DNA from: Tachypleus tridentatus
Lineage: Eukaryota; Arthropoda; Merostomata; Xiphosura; Limulidae
DNA: 64,000 nucleotides
Assembly: GCF_004210375.1 (NCBI RefSeq)
Contig: NW_027467782.1
Location: 29,739,276 to 29,803,275 of the forward strand
Reading direction: 5' to 3'
The position numbers and the translations under genes are program-made. Positions 1-10,823 of the stretch are shown piece after piece. Within the stretch, counting starts at the first letter, position 1, and the number at the start of each line of letters is the position of its first letter. The notes beneath the pieces were generated by a model, which was not told the DNA's origin, searched no databases, and saw only the letters and a program-made list of their open reading frames with translations.

Positions 1-1019
1 AAAAGAATAAAGTCCACATTTAAGTAAGTTACCGTTATCTAACGATTCGCTACAATTATGGGATAACTGTTAAAAACAGAATCAGATGTTCGTAGCTGCA
101 ACCGAACGTCATTTCAGTGTATGTACGGTTGAAAACACAAAAGGTTTGGTAATACTACTGAGACAAGGTATATTTTAGTTATAGTAAGACACAAAATAAC
201 TCACTTTAATATCAGTGGTGGAAATATGTGTGGTAATGAAAAATCACGAATGGACACTACGACCTTTATGTTTTCCAGATGTCATTAAGACGATACATAA
301 TATGCTGTCATATATGTTTACGTTTGGTTCTGACTTCAGCTGAATGGATGATAATTGTCTTCCCACGTGTAATGATATTGAAGAAGAGATGATTGACCAG
401 TTTAACTTGGGTACAGACTTATCAGACCTCAATAGTATCGAACATGTATCGGTCTCTTTTGGAAGAATTACATGTATTTAAATGACTGAACTTTAAGGAT
501 TCTCTGAATGCATCTTTTTCAGTAGTTGTGGATGCCTCAGGATCTTAACAACACTGATTGTAAGCATGCAACATCGATATGATATTGGTCACACAGTTTG
601 ACACAGTATACATTACATTGAAGTGAAATGTTTTTAACTCTAAAAATGTGAATTCATTTCTACTAAATATTAATCGTAAACGTAAGATAAATGAAAAATT
701 AATTGAATTTTGAACCAGATACAGATAATAAGATGTCAGATATTCACAGAAATTAAATATGAGAATGGTTGTAATTATTTTATAACAGTAATTTTGTATT
801 AGCATTAATAATGTACTATTAATTCCATTATATTTCAGTTGTTCAGTGCAATATATATATATGTGTAGGTATAAATAAACTTGTATGAAGTGAAAGTTTA
901 ATATTAAGAGCAGATCCTTGTTATTAATGGTTATATACTGATGCTGTATAATACTGAGTACTATAAAGAAAAAGAATTTTAAATCTACAAACCGTTGTCA
1001 GTAAATCAGAGTTTAATGT
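1..1019. other. AT-rich non-coding stretch
   Basis: No coding, RNA or repeat-family signal that I can support. There is a short AT-alternating tract near 848-860. Confidence 0.5.
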
Positions 1020-1718
1020 CTCTTTAGGTTTGTCATCATTCACGATTATCCTAGCGCATTTCTTTGGTTTAGTTTTATCAGAACCTGAAGCAGGCTTGCT
1101 CATGTTTTCCGCTCTTTCTGTTTTCCTTTCTATTGTGTACTTTTCATTTATTGTATGGGTGTTTGTGTGTATGTGTTTTTCTTATAGAAAAGCCACATAA
1201 GGCTATCTGCTGGGCCCACCGAGGGGAATCGAACCCCTAATTTTACCTTTGTAAATCCGTAGACTTACCGCTGTACAAGCGGGGTCGTTTTTGTCTGCAA
1301 GATGGTTGGTTGTGTCAGTTTTGCTTTAACATCATATTATTTTCTCTTTTATTAAACTTATTTGTCGGGGCCTTTTCATAATCAGGGATCATTGAAACAG
1401 CTTCTAAAATATCTAACTCACTAGGGGTGATCTTTTCAGTTACAAGCGCCTGGTCTTCTAGCATTGTATAGGCAAAAACTCCACAAGACCCGAGGACGCG
1501 GTTTTTCAGGGCTTTCCATTCGCCCTGGGCTTTTTCATTTCAGTATCTCTGATTGGTGGTGAAAATCGTCGAGAATGGAAAAGACATTCGGGATAGTTTT
1601 ATGGACTGTCAGAATCTGTTGTGGGGATTTCTCGGAACTTGTCTCTTAATTCTTTAAAATAAGGTGGTCTGTAAGCTCTATATTTCTTAAATGGTTTCTT
1701 TTTTTTCTTTGCTTCTTC
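1020..1718 (-). pseudogene. Unrecognised lysine-rich coding remnant, broken and interrupted by a repeat C copy
   Basis: I do not recognise the protein. On the minus strand an AG acceptor after a T-run (1719-1720) opens a lysine-rich frame (KKYRAYRPPYFKELRDKF) that stops at TAA 1599-1601. The text resumes in other frames (FSILDDFHHQSEILK, then a stop, then EWKALKNRVLGSCGVFAY and ITPSELDILEAVSMIPDYE) to about 1325. A repeat C copy occupies 1163-1286. Beyond it a further open stretch with an internal ATG (MSKPASGSDKTKPKKCARI) runs to about 1020. Codon-like composition, the long K/E-rich reading and the acceptor argue for former coding sequence. At least one shift and one nonsense codon argue that it is decayed or badly sequenced. 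It could be a host gene remnant or part of an unknown transposon. Confidence 0.45.
1163..1286 (-). repeat. Repeat C (small tRNA-like SINE), near full length
   Basis: Reads on the minus strand from a Pol III box A-like segment in the tRNA-like head, through an intact box B (GGTTCGATTCC) to a tail ending TATAAGAAAAACACATACAC. It lies inside the coding-like remnant at 1020-1718, so it inserted after that sequence existed. Confidence 0.75.
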
Positions 1719-1744
1719 CTAAAAACATCAAGAATCATGATAAG

Positions 1745-2220
1745 TTGATTTTAAATACCATTATATAGAAAATTTATACAGGGCAAAAACTTATAACTGG
1801 TTTATATCAATTTAATGGATATCAGCTAAAATAATGCGTCTTCAATCAACATTTCTAGTTAAATATCCAAATTTTAAACAAACTAATTGGCTCCATGATT
1901 GATTTTTAATGAGTAAAATGGGGGAATGTTTATCTTATATATAGCAAAATATTTACAACTTTAATGATTTGGGGGATAGTATGTGGAAAATATCACATTC
2001 CTCTTGTACTAATGAGAACAAAATGTAAACAATTATTTATAAGTTATATTAAAAATATGAGAATGTCAAAAGCAATAAAGAACAGAAGAAATTGAAATGA
2101 AAAAGGATTTCGGTATTTACAGCTTTACGTTTGAGGATGTTAAATTGCGTGATGCATATTTAAGTTAGCTTATTGTAAATATCGAGAAAATTGTGGGGCA
2201 ATAAGTTTCCTCCATGTTTA
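1745..2220. other. AT-rich non-coding stretch
   Basis: Nothing recognised on either strand. Confidence 0.5.
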
Positions 2221-2345
2221 TTTGTTTGTTTTTTATCAGAAAGCTACAAAATGGGCTATCTGTGTGTACTCGCCACAAGTATTAAAAGCAGTTTTAGAGT
2301 AATGAGCACTCGGTCTTACTACTGAGTTCCAATAGTGGTTCTTAA
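2221..2345 (-). repeat. Repeat B, degenerate copy
   Basis: Keeps the core reading AAGCTACAAAATGGGCTATC followed by a 'GCCAC'-type stretch, but the box B region is lost. Assigned by resemblance to the better copies at 10.7, 28.5 and 48.6 kb. Confidence 0.45.
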
Positions 2346-2683
2346 TTTATGACTGCTTTTTCATTTCAATATTCTAACATTCAAGGTTTGTCTGGAAGCC
2401 GTTTGGCTTCGAGATGGCGCTGCAACATTTATCAACATCGAGAATATAGATTTGAATTAAAACGCAAGAGGAAGAAGAACACGACAATAATGAAGCTTCA
2501 TAAAAATGAAATTAAACATTTTAAACTTTCTGTGGACCGTAAAAGAATCCAATACTTTCTAGCTAACATAAATGCAAATTCGTTAACCCAAAATAAACCA
2601 ATATAAAGGAACGCCATTATACCTATATTAATATAATATAATAAAATTATATATTGAGACATATAACACCGTCCTCTACATTC
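2346..2683. other. Non-coding stretch with one unrecognised open frame
   Basis: An 85-codon plus-strand frame (2349-2606) is rich in K/R but shows no domain and no convincing splice sites. I treat it as chance. Confidence 0.4.
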
Positions 2684-2860
2684 CGACACTCAGTTGCACA
2701 ACCCTTTCTAAACATGTGGTCAGCTTCCGGTCAGTTACCTCTTTCTTTGTGAACCTGACGATGACCGAAGAAGGTCGAAACGTTGTTCGCTCTTCTATGT
2801 AAAATATTTTCTCAACCCAAACGAGCCGTTTTGTGCATATATATATCTTTCCAAATGTTA
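2684..2860 (+). mobile_element. Penelope-like element terminal region with hammerhead-like motif
   Basis: Contains CCTGACGATGACCGAAGAAG followed directly by GTCGAAACGTTGTTC, then a tail ending CAACCCAAACGAGCCGTTTT. The same tail occurs at 39.8 kb, and the motif recurs at 18.6 and 30.8 kb, so this is a dispersed family. The motif has the order CUGANGA, a GACC/GGTC stem, GAAAC, as in the hammerhead ribozymes described in Penelope-like retroelements, but one extra U separates the first box from the stem. Assignment to Penelope is from memory of the motif; no reverse transcriptase is present here. Confidence 0.55.
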
Positions 2861-3420
2861 AAACAGTAGAAAATGTGTAATTTTTCCACTTTTGTTGTCT
2901 ATACATTTCATCATATACTTTCAGTTTACAGACAAACAACAATATCAGGTTATAACATTTGTTGTTAAGAGACATGACACAAAGTGATCGTTGTTATACA
3001 GGGAAGCTGTACACCAAACTTTGTTAAGATTCATCCGTAGCTGTGTAACTTGTGCATTTACTGTGGAAACGCATGACGCATAAACAGGGTCAAGTGAGTT
3101 TACAAATTTCATGCATGTTTGGAAATGGCTGCAGAGATAAAGAAGAAACCTGTATTTTATATAGATATATACAACATTTCCAGAAGGTAGTTATCATTAG
3201 GTGTCCATTCAAACCGTCTACAATTTCCATCCAAAAAGTGATACCGTGCCATCAAATTGAAACTTTTATTTTAAGGTGGAAGATTAGAGAGTAAAGTTTA
3301 TAACCTTAACACATTATATTTATAACGGAGTCTAACCTTCACGAAGAACACAAGCATAAAAATGTACAGAAAGTAAGTTAACATACATGATTGAAGATAT
3401 ATTACATTATTCTTATGTCT
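2861..3420. other. Non-coding stretch
   Basis: Contains an 80-codon plus-strand frame (3052-3294) with no recognisable domain; otherwise nothing. Confidence 0.4.
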
Positions 3421-3536
3421 GTTTATTTGAAATTAAGCATAGTGATCTATCTGTGCTTTACCCACCACGGCTAACGACACCCGGTTTCTAGCTTTATAAG
3501 TCCTCAGACCTACCGCTTTACCACTACAAGGCTCTT
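3421..3536 (-). repeat. Repeat B copy
   Basis: On the minus strand the head reads into GTCTGAGGACTTATAAAGCT, then a box B-like block and a tail 'CTTAATTTCAAATAAAC'. Nearly full length; the box B block has drifted (GGTGTCGTTAGCC). Confidence 0.65.
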
Positions 3537-3586
3537 GCTGGGAAAGAGAATAATATGATGACATTTTCTATCATTACATTACTTAC

Positions 3587-3773
3587 TTGAGGCAGTTGAA
3601 CATACCGCACTTTCCTTGGTCTATTTTTCATAATATCGTGTGGTTTTCTATTGTATTTTAAATGTTTATTTGATTTTACTATTGAGTTTTGTGGTTTTAA
3701 TGTATTTTTCTCGACGATCACCTCATCTTGTTTCCCCCTTTCTGACTGGCAGCACCATTTCAAACTTATAAGA
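3587..3773 (-). CDS. Putative internal exon, unrecognised protein
   Basis: A 187-nt open segment on the minus strand with a strong acceptor (TTTTCTTCCGTAG before 3773) and a consensus donor (CAA|GTAAGTAAT, intron starting at 3586). It enters in phase 2 and leaves in phase 0. The translation begins as LKWCCQSERGKQDEVIVE and ends NRPRKVRYVQLPQ; it is basic and hydrophilic, with no domain I know. No partner exon is visible nearby. The coincidence of both splice signals with an open frame is the only evidence, so chance remains possible. Confidence 0.35.
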
Positions 3774-3793
3774 CTACGGAAGAAAACCACCAA

Positions 3794-5728
3794 TAAATAA
3801 CATAAGTGATTTAATTTAATTATAATTTATACATCAGTGTTATTTCAATTAAAAATAGAATCTAATTATAATCTAGAAATAATAATATTTAGCAACCAGA
3901 GGAACAAGGGCTTCCTCAACATGTTGAATGGCAGTAATTAAACAGAAATAAAATGTTATAACATAACAGGGATAATTTAATAAATATTATACTTGCTAAT
4001 AAATTCCACTTTTAATTAAATATCGTATTAAAATAAATACGATAATCATTAATTAAAAATAACTTCTTTGAATGAAAATGCCTTTTGTATTTATCTCAAG
4101 TGTTTTCCAATTACTCTAATTGTAAAAGTTTAGGTTTCCAAATTTTTAACACGTTTCAACTTCAAGTATTTGTAATAACACACAGTACCTTATTGTATTT
4201 ACATATAAAACTGGTTAAACAATAACATACTTACAAGAACTTGTAATATTGAAAAAACTGCTCCACAATTTAAGTTTTAAATGATGATCCACACATAAAT
4301 TACAGTTCATTATAAACTAATGATGCTAATTTCACCTTATTATTTCTTTTTACTGCAAGTGTTTGTAACCATTATTTATTATTCCAGTTAATGAACATTT
4401 TGGATTTCTCAGCCACTTGAAATTTATCATCAAGAATGTACACAAATGGTTCAACTATTATTATCTTAGAAATTATATTAAGATCTATTCAACTAAACAT
4501 AAGAAAATAATATTTTTCCTTGCCTTAAACAAGTTATCAAAAGTATTATTCCTGCTGCACCAATCATGAGGGGAATGGGATGATCTAATATTGATGTTAC
4601 TGAAATGGAAAAATACAAGTTAAAAGAAAATGAATTTATAGCAGTTTGTTTTTGTTCTGTGATAATATTGAAGGAGATTATGTTTCATACATTATACCTA
4701 CGGTTAAGAGAACCATATGATGACAGCGTTCTGAGTTACTAGAATTAAATTTCCATTCAGTATTCAAACAGAGATACACATACACATCGATAAAACAGTA
4801 CAGGTAACGAAGTGTGAAATATCAGTATGGCTTTACTTCTCCAGTGATAATACCAGTAAATATATTTATTTATCACATTTTAAAATTTATTTTATCTCTT
4901 GTTTTTGTACTTTATAATAACCAAATATACTGACTGTGTTTTCACATTAAAATAGTATGATAATTTTATGTAACATGTGACTAAACACCTTTATTTCAGA
5001 TATATTTATAACAAGACAAAAGACAAGAGTAACGATTTCTCAGACTTTCAAAGATGCGTGATTGTCGATACTGACTTGCTTACAATTTGTAAACTGAATA
5101 CTGTTTATCTGATAGACTACTCATAGAAATCTATAATTAGTGTTTACAAGAACTAAAAACCAAAGAGAACACCTTGAAAAACTATCGGAAACAATTCAAA
5201 GTGAATAAACGTTTTTTTTAAAGTTGCTACGAGCGGTGAAATGGTAAGAGATGTATTCTTCATGATAGAAAATAATGACCAGTAACATTTTTCCGTCACG
5301 ACATCTTGTCACCAGCCTTTCTAAACATACTGTCTCATGTTGAAAATATGCGTTGAATAACATCATTTGTATAGTAACTAACTTTTGTTTGGAGAAGGAC
5401 TGAATGATGAGACATTCACTTCTGGTTCACATGGATCTAAAAAACGTCCGTATATGTAAATAGTGTTAACTTTGACAATTAATAATAAAATGCAGGATGA
5501 AATATATAATTAATAATTGACTGCTTAGTTTGTTCAAAACAGTGTTTCCTTTTTCGATTTATTTTAAAATTAGAAGTCACAAATACTGGTCACAACACAG
5601 ATTAAATCTCATCGCGTATCCATCAGGACATTCGTCGAAGTCTTTGTCTGGTTGTTCGAATGCTAAAATAAAGAATAATATAATTCATAGTTCAAGTATT
5701 GTTGACATCAGGAAAACTACTTTGTACT
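3794..5728. other. AT-rich non-coding stretch
   Basis: About 1.9 kb without a recognisable repeat copy or exon. A 71-codon plus-strand frame begins at 5530 but has no domain. Confidence 0.5.
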
Positions 5729-5848
5729 GTTTGTTTGGAATTTAACATAAACCTAAACAATGAGCTATCTGTGCTCTGCCCACCACACATATTGAGACCC
5801 GGTTTTTAGCACTGGAAGTCTACCGACATATCGCTGTACCACGGGAGT
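5729..5848 (-). repeat. Repeat B copy
   Basis: Core block AATGAGCTATCTGTGCTCTG and the 'CCCACCAC' box are intact; the box B equivalent reads GGTCTCAATATG on the minus strand. Confidence 0.7.
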
Positions 5849-6111
5849 ATGTTTTGAACTGATATAACATTAATGTTATTATACCAAACTTCTACAAGTC
5901 GATAAACTACGTTTTATTAAATAGATAAAGAGCAAGATAAACTATCAACTACATTTGTTAAACTTTGTTTATTCCTAACAGAATTTTCGATTTATGAGCT
6001 TTCCTGAAGAAAAGTAGTTAATAATTTATTATGGCCCTAAAATATATTTTTGGTATTGTAAGTCACCATAGGTTTCAACTCAATATATTTTCATTATTAA
6101 CGATATGTAAG

Positions 6112-6208
6112 GATTTACAGTGCTAAAATCTAGGGTTCGATCTCCCCTAGGGGTAGACACGAGGATTTCTCGTTGTTGCTTTCCTATAAGAAAAACACAC
6201 ATTTTCAT
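6112..6208 (+). repeat. Repeat C, 5'-truncated and degenerate
   Basis: Starts in the middle of the head (GGATTTACAGTGCTAAAATC), keeps GGTTCGATCTCCCC and ends CCTATAAGAAAAACACAC. Box A is missing. Confidence 0.6.
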
Positions 6209-6484
6209 AATAAGAAAAAAACATAACGTGACTGCAAATCTTGGAAAGACGATATTCCAAAAATATTAAAATTATTTACGAACTCCTGAGTTTATTATCT
6301 TTTACAGAAGAGAGAGTAAACAGGTCCCGGCATGGCCAGGTGTTTAAACTTGTTTAGCAAAATTTTAAATGTTTTCACACTTGAGAAGGGTAAACAATCT
6401 TCTAGAAGTTTTCTTTCTGTTTTCAGTCACTTCCTTATCAATTGATGTACATTGTAATATATACACAAATTTTGTTCAGTATTC

Positions 6485-6502
6485 TTTTTTTTTTTTTTTT
6501 TT
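6485..6502 (+). repeat. Poly-T tract (18 T)
   Basis: Homopolymer run just upstream of the SINE-A copy at 6512; possibly the remains of an A-rich tail of something on the minus strand. Confidence 0.7.
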
Positions 6503-6511
6503 GCAAATAGT

Positions 6512-6738
6512 TCAGGATAGCCAGGTGTTTGAGGCACTCGACTCGTAATCTGATGGTCACGGGTTCGATTCCTCGTCCCACCAAACATTCTCGCCCTTTC
6601 AGTCGTGGGGTCGTTATAATGTAAATGCGGTGGGTGATGATGACTACCTGCCTTCCTTCTAGCCTTACATTGCTAAATTAGGGACGGCTAGCGCAGATGG
6701 GCCACGTGTAGCTTTGTACGAAATTCAAAACAAACAAA
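6512..6738 (+). repeat. SINE-A, near full length
   Basis: The tRNA-like head keeps the anticodon region ACTCGTAATCTG and an exact box B (GGTTCGATTCC). The body GGTGATGATGACTACCTGCC and tail GAAATTCAAAACAAACAAAT follow. It abuts the Jockey-like LINE that starts immediately downstream. Confidence 0.8.
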
Positions 6739-6749
6739 TGTAAGTGAAC

Positions 6750-7870
6750 CAACTACAGAATACATTCAAAACATACAGATCCAGATATGAATGCTTATTT
6801 TTACAACAAAGTAACAAATTATACACTAAACAACAAAGAACAATTAGGACCAATTGTCCCAACAAGTGTATCTGAAACAAATACAAGACTCATCACAAAT
6901 TACAAAGACACGATCCTAATGAAAGAAATATCCATACATGAACTTCTTGAAGCAATAAAAGCAAATCTCCGTGTGAAGATGAGATACAAGCCATCCTTCT
7001 AAAAAAGGGCACTACAAAATTGTTTGACCACCTAAAAGCACTTTTTAACTTATCACTATCCTCAGAACACATACCAGTTTCTCGGAAGCATGCTAATATA
7101 TTGATGTTCCATAAGGAATAACAGCCAGCAAATAAACCTAATAAACCTTTAACAAAACCAGTGCACTGCTTTCTTGGCATTGAGAAAGCATGTGACACTG
7201 TATGGTACAATGGTCTACAGTTCCACATGAATGAACCGCGTGGAATTATTCGCTGTAATCTAACGTTTTCGAAACTAGAAAGTGTAGAATAAATGTAGAG
7301 GGAACCTTTTCTGAGTACTTTACTCCAGAAGCTGGCGTCCCTCAGGAAGGGGTGGTTAGCCCTATACTCTTCACCATGTATGTAAACAATTTGCCATTGA
7401 AGGGTCCTAATCATATTTTCTCCTCACAGTTCAGTGATGATGTGGCCGTCTGGAAAAGTGCCACAACAACAACAATAGCAGTCACAAACATATAACCACA
7501 ACTAAACAGAATAAGCGACTACTGTCAAAGATACAGAATAAAAATAAATACAGCAAAACGCAACTTGTGTGTCTTTACAAAGTTGATAAAATACAAAAAC
7601 TACAGCCTGAAATATATATGAATGGAACACTACTTCCGCCTACCACATCGGCAAAATTTCTAGGTCTAACCTATGACTCAAAATTAATATGTATTAACCA
7701 TGTAAATGAAATTAAAGTCTGGCAAAGAACCAACTATGCTCGGAGTCTCATTCGCAAGAAAAGTAGAGCATCAACAGACAACTTACTAAATATTTACAAA
7801 ACATACCTCAAACACGATGAAGATAGTCCTAAACATTTCTATCCGATCAGCATATATTTTAAACACAAAA
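6750..7870 (+). mobile_element. Jockey-like LINE reverse transcriptase, internally deleted and frameshifted
   Basis: Decayed RT of a non-LTR retrotransposon. Recognisable blocks in order: ISIHELLEAIKANLR (about 6925), ILMFHKE then a deletion to CFLGIEKACDTVWYNGLQF (palm motif A region, about 7170-7225), then after shifts the 'GVPQGSVVSPILF'-type turn (about 7335-7375), a FADDVAVW equivalent read as 'FSDDVAVW' (about 7430-7450), and the thumb region TTSAKFLGLTYDSKL (about 7640-7690) to NLLNIYKTYLKH. The missing finger segment and multiple shifts make it inactive. The order and motifs are typical of Jockey-clade LINE ORF2; the endonuclease is absent. Confidence 0.75.
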
Positions 7871-7978
7871 ATAAATAAATGAAAAAATAACAAAATAATA
7901 ATATATATATGTATTTTAAAAGGGCCACCACCAAACTAGACTTCAAACTGATAGGGCAAAATAATATCAATATATGTA

Positions 7979-8242
7979 CGGCCTGGCAAGGCCAAGCGCG
8001 TAAGGCGTGCGACTCGTAATCCGCGGGTTCGCGCCCGCGTCGCGCTAAACATGCTTGCCATCCCAGCCGTGGGGCGTATAATGTGACGGTCAATCCCACT
8101 ATTCGTTGGTAAAGAGTAGCCCAAGAGTTGGCGGTGGGTGGTGATTACTAGCTGCCTTCCCTCTAGTCTTACACTGCTAAATTAGGGACAGCTAGCACAG
8201 ATAGCCCTCGAGTAGCTTTGTGCGAAATTCCAAAACAAACAA
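7979..8242 (+). repeat. SINE-A, full length
   Basis: Complete from CGGCCTGGCAAGGCCAAGCG to CGAAATTCCAAAACAAAC. Anticodon region ACTCGTAATCCG kept; box B has drifted to GGTTCGCGCCC. Any open frames through it on the minus strand are repeat-derived, not genes. Confidence 0.85.
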
Positions 8243-8483
8243 TCTATATATGTATACCAGTACATGAGCATTGATGATAAAAGGGTCGGAGTAAATTCAT
8301 CCCATTCTGACCCTAAAGTAGTAACTAACACCAACCAACACTGCATGACCATATGATACCCAAATCCCAAGAGAGAGAACAATACGCAGTGCTGTATTTA
8401 TTCTCGAATTTTGCCTTTTCATTGACACGTATAACACTAACTTCCGACAGCCGAAGATATCTACTTAGATCAAAATTAAAGAT

Positions 8484-8755
8484 TTGTTTTTTGTAATTTC
8501 GCACAAACCTACACGAGGGCTACCTGCGCTAGCCGTCCTTAATTTAGCAGTGTAAGACAAGACGGAAGGCAGCTAGTCATCATCACCCACCGCCAACTCT
8601 TGAGCTACTCTTTTACCAACGAATAGTGGGATTTAACGTAACATTATATAGCCACGACGGTTGAAAGGACGAGCATGTTTGGTGCGACGGAATTCAAACC
8701 CGCAACCATCAGGTTACGAGTCGAACGCCTTAAGCCACCTGGCCATGTCGGGCCC
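8484..8755 (-). repeat. SINE-A, full length, opposite orientation to the copy at 7979
   Basis: Minus-strand head begins GGGCCCGACATGGCCAGGTG and the tail ends GAAATTACAAAAAAC. With the copy 240 bp away it forms a large inverted pair. Confidence 0.85.
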
Positions 8756-9261
8756 AAAATTAAAGATATACTCAGTAATAGATATTAACTACTTAATAAA
8801 ATAAGCTGTTCAAGGCGTCGAGTTTAATACCTTCACGTGTATCTTTTGTGCGTGTGGGCATTGCGGTTAATACAGCACCTTGTACTATAAAAATAAATGC
8901 CTGTAAAAATAAGTTCATCTTCACTAGAATTTAATGTATGCTTGCAGTAAATGTAATCGTTTTATGTAACGAAGGTAATAAAATTTTCCTAATTTCTGTG
9001 TCGCTAAGAAACTAAATCATTGTTAATAATATTAATATTGTAACCACGTGTTTCTATAATCCTTAGAGGGAACAAAGATACTAGACAAATAATGTATTAT
9101 AAAATTTACATGTTAAACACCAAAACTGACAAAGTACAGAAAATAGAAGGTGGAGCATTTGTGGTAACACAACAGAACTACAATTCAGTTTGGAAACAGC
9201 TTTGATTTGAATTCAAAGTATACAAATTTAAAAGGAGATGGAAAAAATCTAAAGATTATGT
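8756..9261. other. Non-coding stretch
   Basis: Nothing recognised. Confidence 0.5.
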
Positions 9262-9318
9262 CTGTGTTTGTTTTTCTTACAGCAAAACCACATCGGGCTA
9301 TCTGCTTAGCCCACAGAA
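9262..9318 (-). repeat. Repeat C, 3' half only
   Basis: Only the tail half is left: on the minus strand TGGGCTAAGCAGATAGCCCG followed by ATGTGGTTTTGCTGTAAGAA. The Pol III head is absent. Confidence 0.65.
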
Positions 9319-9684
9319 TGTTAAAGGTTACGCGATTTTTATTACAAAATATTGTTGTTTGACAACAATACTTGTTAGATAATCACAATTATTGTTGTAA
9401 AATTCTTTAAACAACTCGCCTGGCAGGTATATTATATAACTTAAGAGCAAACAAAACAGGCTATGTCAGTTTATATATTTTAGGCAAAAGCCCTTGGTCT
9501 AATACAAATCTGTCAAAGTCCCATATACAAGAGTCGTTCAGTTTAACAGTAAAAGATTGGCTTAAATTATAGTGAATAAAATCATTAAACGCGTAATTTT
9601 CGCTTACTGTTAAAGTGTTATTATTGTAACAGTTACAAGACATCAAATATATGACATTACATGATTTATGGTATAATGAGTGAT
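9319..9684. other. Non-coding stretch
   Basis: Nothing recognised; a short minus-strand frame (9461-9646) has no domain. Confidence 0.45.
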
Positions 9685-10340
9685 TAATCTTTAAAGCTAT
9701 CCAAGTGTTGTGTGGTTACTTGCGATAGGGCAAATAGGACTTCATATTGTATCTACAGAAATATTGAATACAAGCTAACGAGGTCATAACTTCATTAAAC
9801 ATGTCACTGGTTAGACTTCATTTGGAATATTGTGTTCAGTTTTGGTTTGAATTTCACGCAAAGCAGTACGAGGGCTATCTGTGCTAACCGTCCTTAATTT
9901 AGCAGTGTAAAACAAAAGGGAAAGCAGCTAGTCAACTCACCGTCAACTCTTGGGCTACTCTTTTTCCAACGAATAGTGGGATTAAGCGCTACATTATAAA
10001 ACCCCACGGCTGAAAGAGCGAGCATATTGGGTGTGACAGATTCAAACCTGCGCCCCTCCGCTTACGAGTCGAGTGCCTTAACCACCCGGCCTATTTGTTA
10101 CTACGGTACCTGGGATAGAGGGGGTTGTCATATAAGGAGAGGCTGAAATCTAAAAGTTTGATTGATCTTTGGATGTTGTAGTGGCAGTAAATATAAGTGA
10201 GTTCAAAAGAAAGCTTGATTAGTATATGAATGATAAGGGTTGGTTTTAAATCTTTTTACTTATGGAACAGCCGAGGTGGACCAACAGGTTACATGTTTTC
10301 CCAAAACGTTGTGTTAATAGTCATGTCGTTTATGTATCAA
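9685..10340 (+). mobile_element. CR1-like LINE 3' end, split by a SINE-A
   Basis: Before the SINE: AGCTATCCAAGTGTTGTGTG ... CATTTGGAATATTGTGTTCA. After it: TAAGGAGAGGCTGAAATCTA ... TATATGAATGATAAGGGTTG and the closing CCAAAACGTTGTGTTA. The same landmarks occur in the same order near 59,190-59,890 in the larger CR1-like copy, which is the basis for the call. No open frame is left. Confidence 0.75.
9845..10092 (-). repeat. SINE-A inserted in the CR1-like LINE
   Basis: Minus-strand head 'GGCCGGGTGGTTAAGGCACT' to tail TTTGCGTGAAATTCAAAC. It interrupts the LINE between blocks that are contiguous in the copy at 57.6-59.9 kb, so this SINE is the younger insertion. No clear target-site duplication. 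Confidence 0.8.
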
Positions 10341-10706
10341 ATTCCAAAATCTTTACAGTAAGAAAAGTAATAAATTGTTTAAAAAAGAAATATTATAATC
10401 ATGTTATTAAAAATTATTAGTCGCTAGATTTATAATTAAAGAGTCAAACTGTAAGTTTATTTAAACTAACTGTATTAGTTATACTCATACTGACCAAATT
10501 TATGCTAGTCCTACTTTGTGGAACTATAACGTCAATATATATTTAAAAGTGGCTGCTGTGGGTAGAGAAGGCATCACGGATTATAACGTCGTGACACAAC
10601 TCATGGCGCTCGAGAAACCAGCCTCTGGTGACACTTTCTGGAACAACGACGCCATACTGAGCAATGAGCGCGCCATTTGGTGACAAATTTTGGAAATATG
10701 TCGTCA
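10341..10706. other. Non-coding stretch
   Basis: Nothing recognised. Confidence 0.45.
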
Positions 10707-10823
10707 TTGTTTTCAATTAAGCACAAAGCTACACAATGGTCTATCTGTGCTCTGCCCACCACGGATATCGAAACCTGGTTTTTAGCGTTGCAAGTTCGCA
10801 GACATGCAGCTGAACCACTGGAG
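10707..10823 (-). repeat. Repeat B, near full length
   Basis: Carries the family core on the minus strand: 'AACCAGGTTTCGATATCCGT', then GGTGGGCAGAGCACAGATAG and a tail ending CTTAATTGAAAAC. Confidence 0.75.

Noticed and set aside
2755-2795. Calling a functional hammerhead ribozyme
   Set aside because: An extra nucleotide separates the CUGANGA box from the stem and no helix I partner is evident; reported only as a motif resemblance.
6893-7414. 173-codon minus-strand frame
   Set aside because: Antisense of the Jockey-like LINE, whose plus strand carries the RT motifs.
7839-8124. Minus-strand open frames across the SINE-A copy at 7,979
   Set aside because: Generated by the GC-rich SINE sequence; similar frames appear over other SINE copies (36,641-36,946 and 61,554-61,748, minus).
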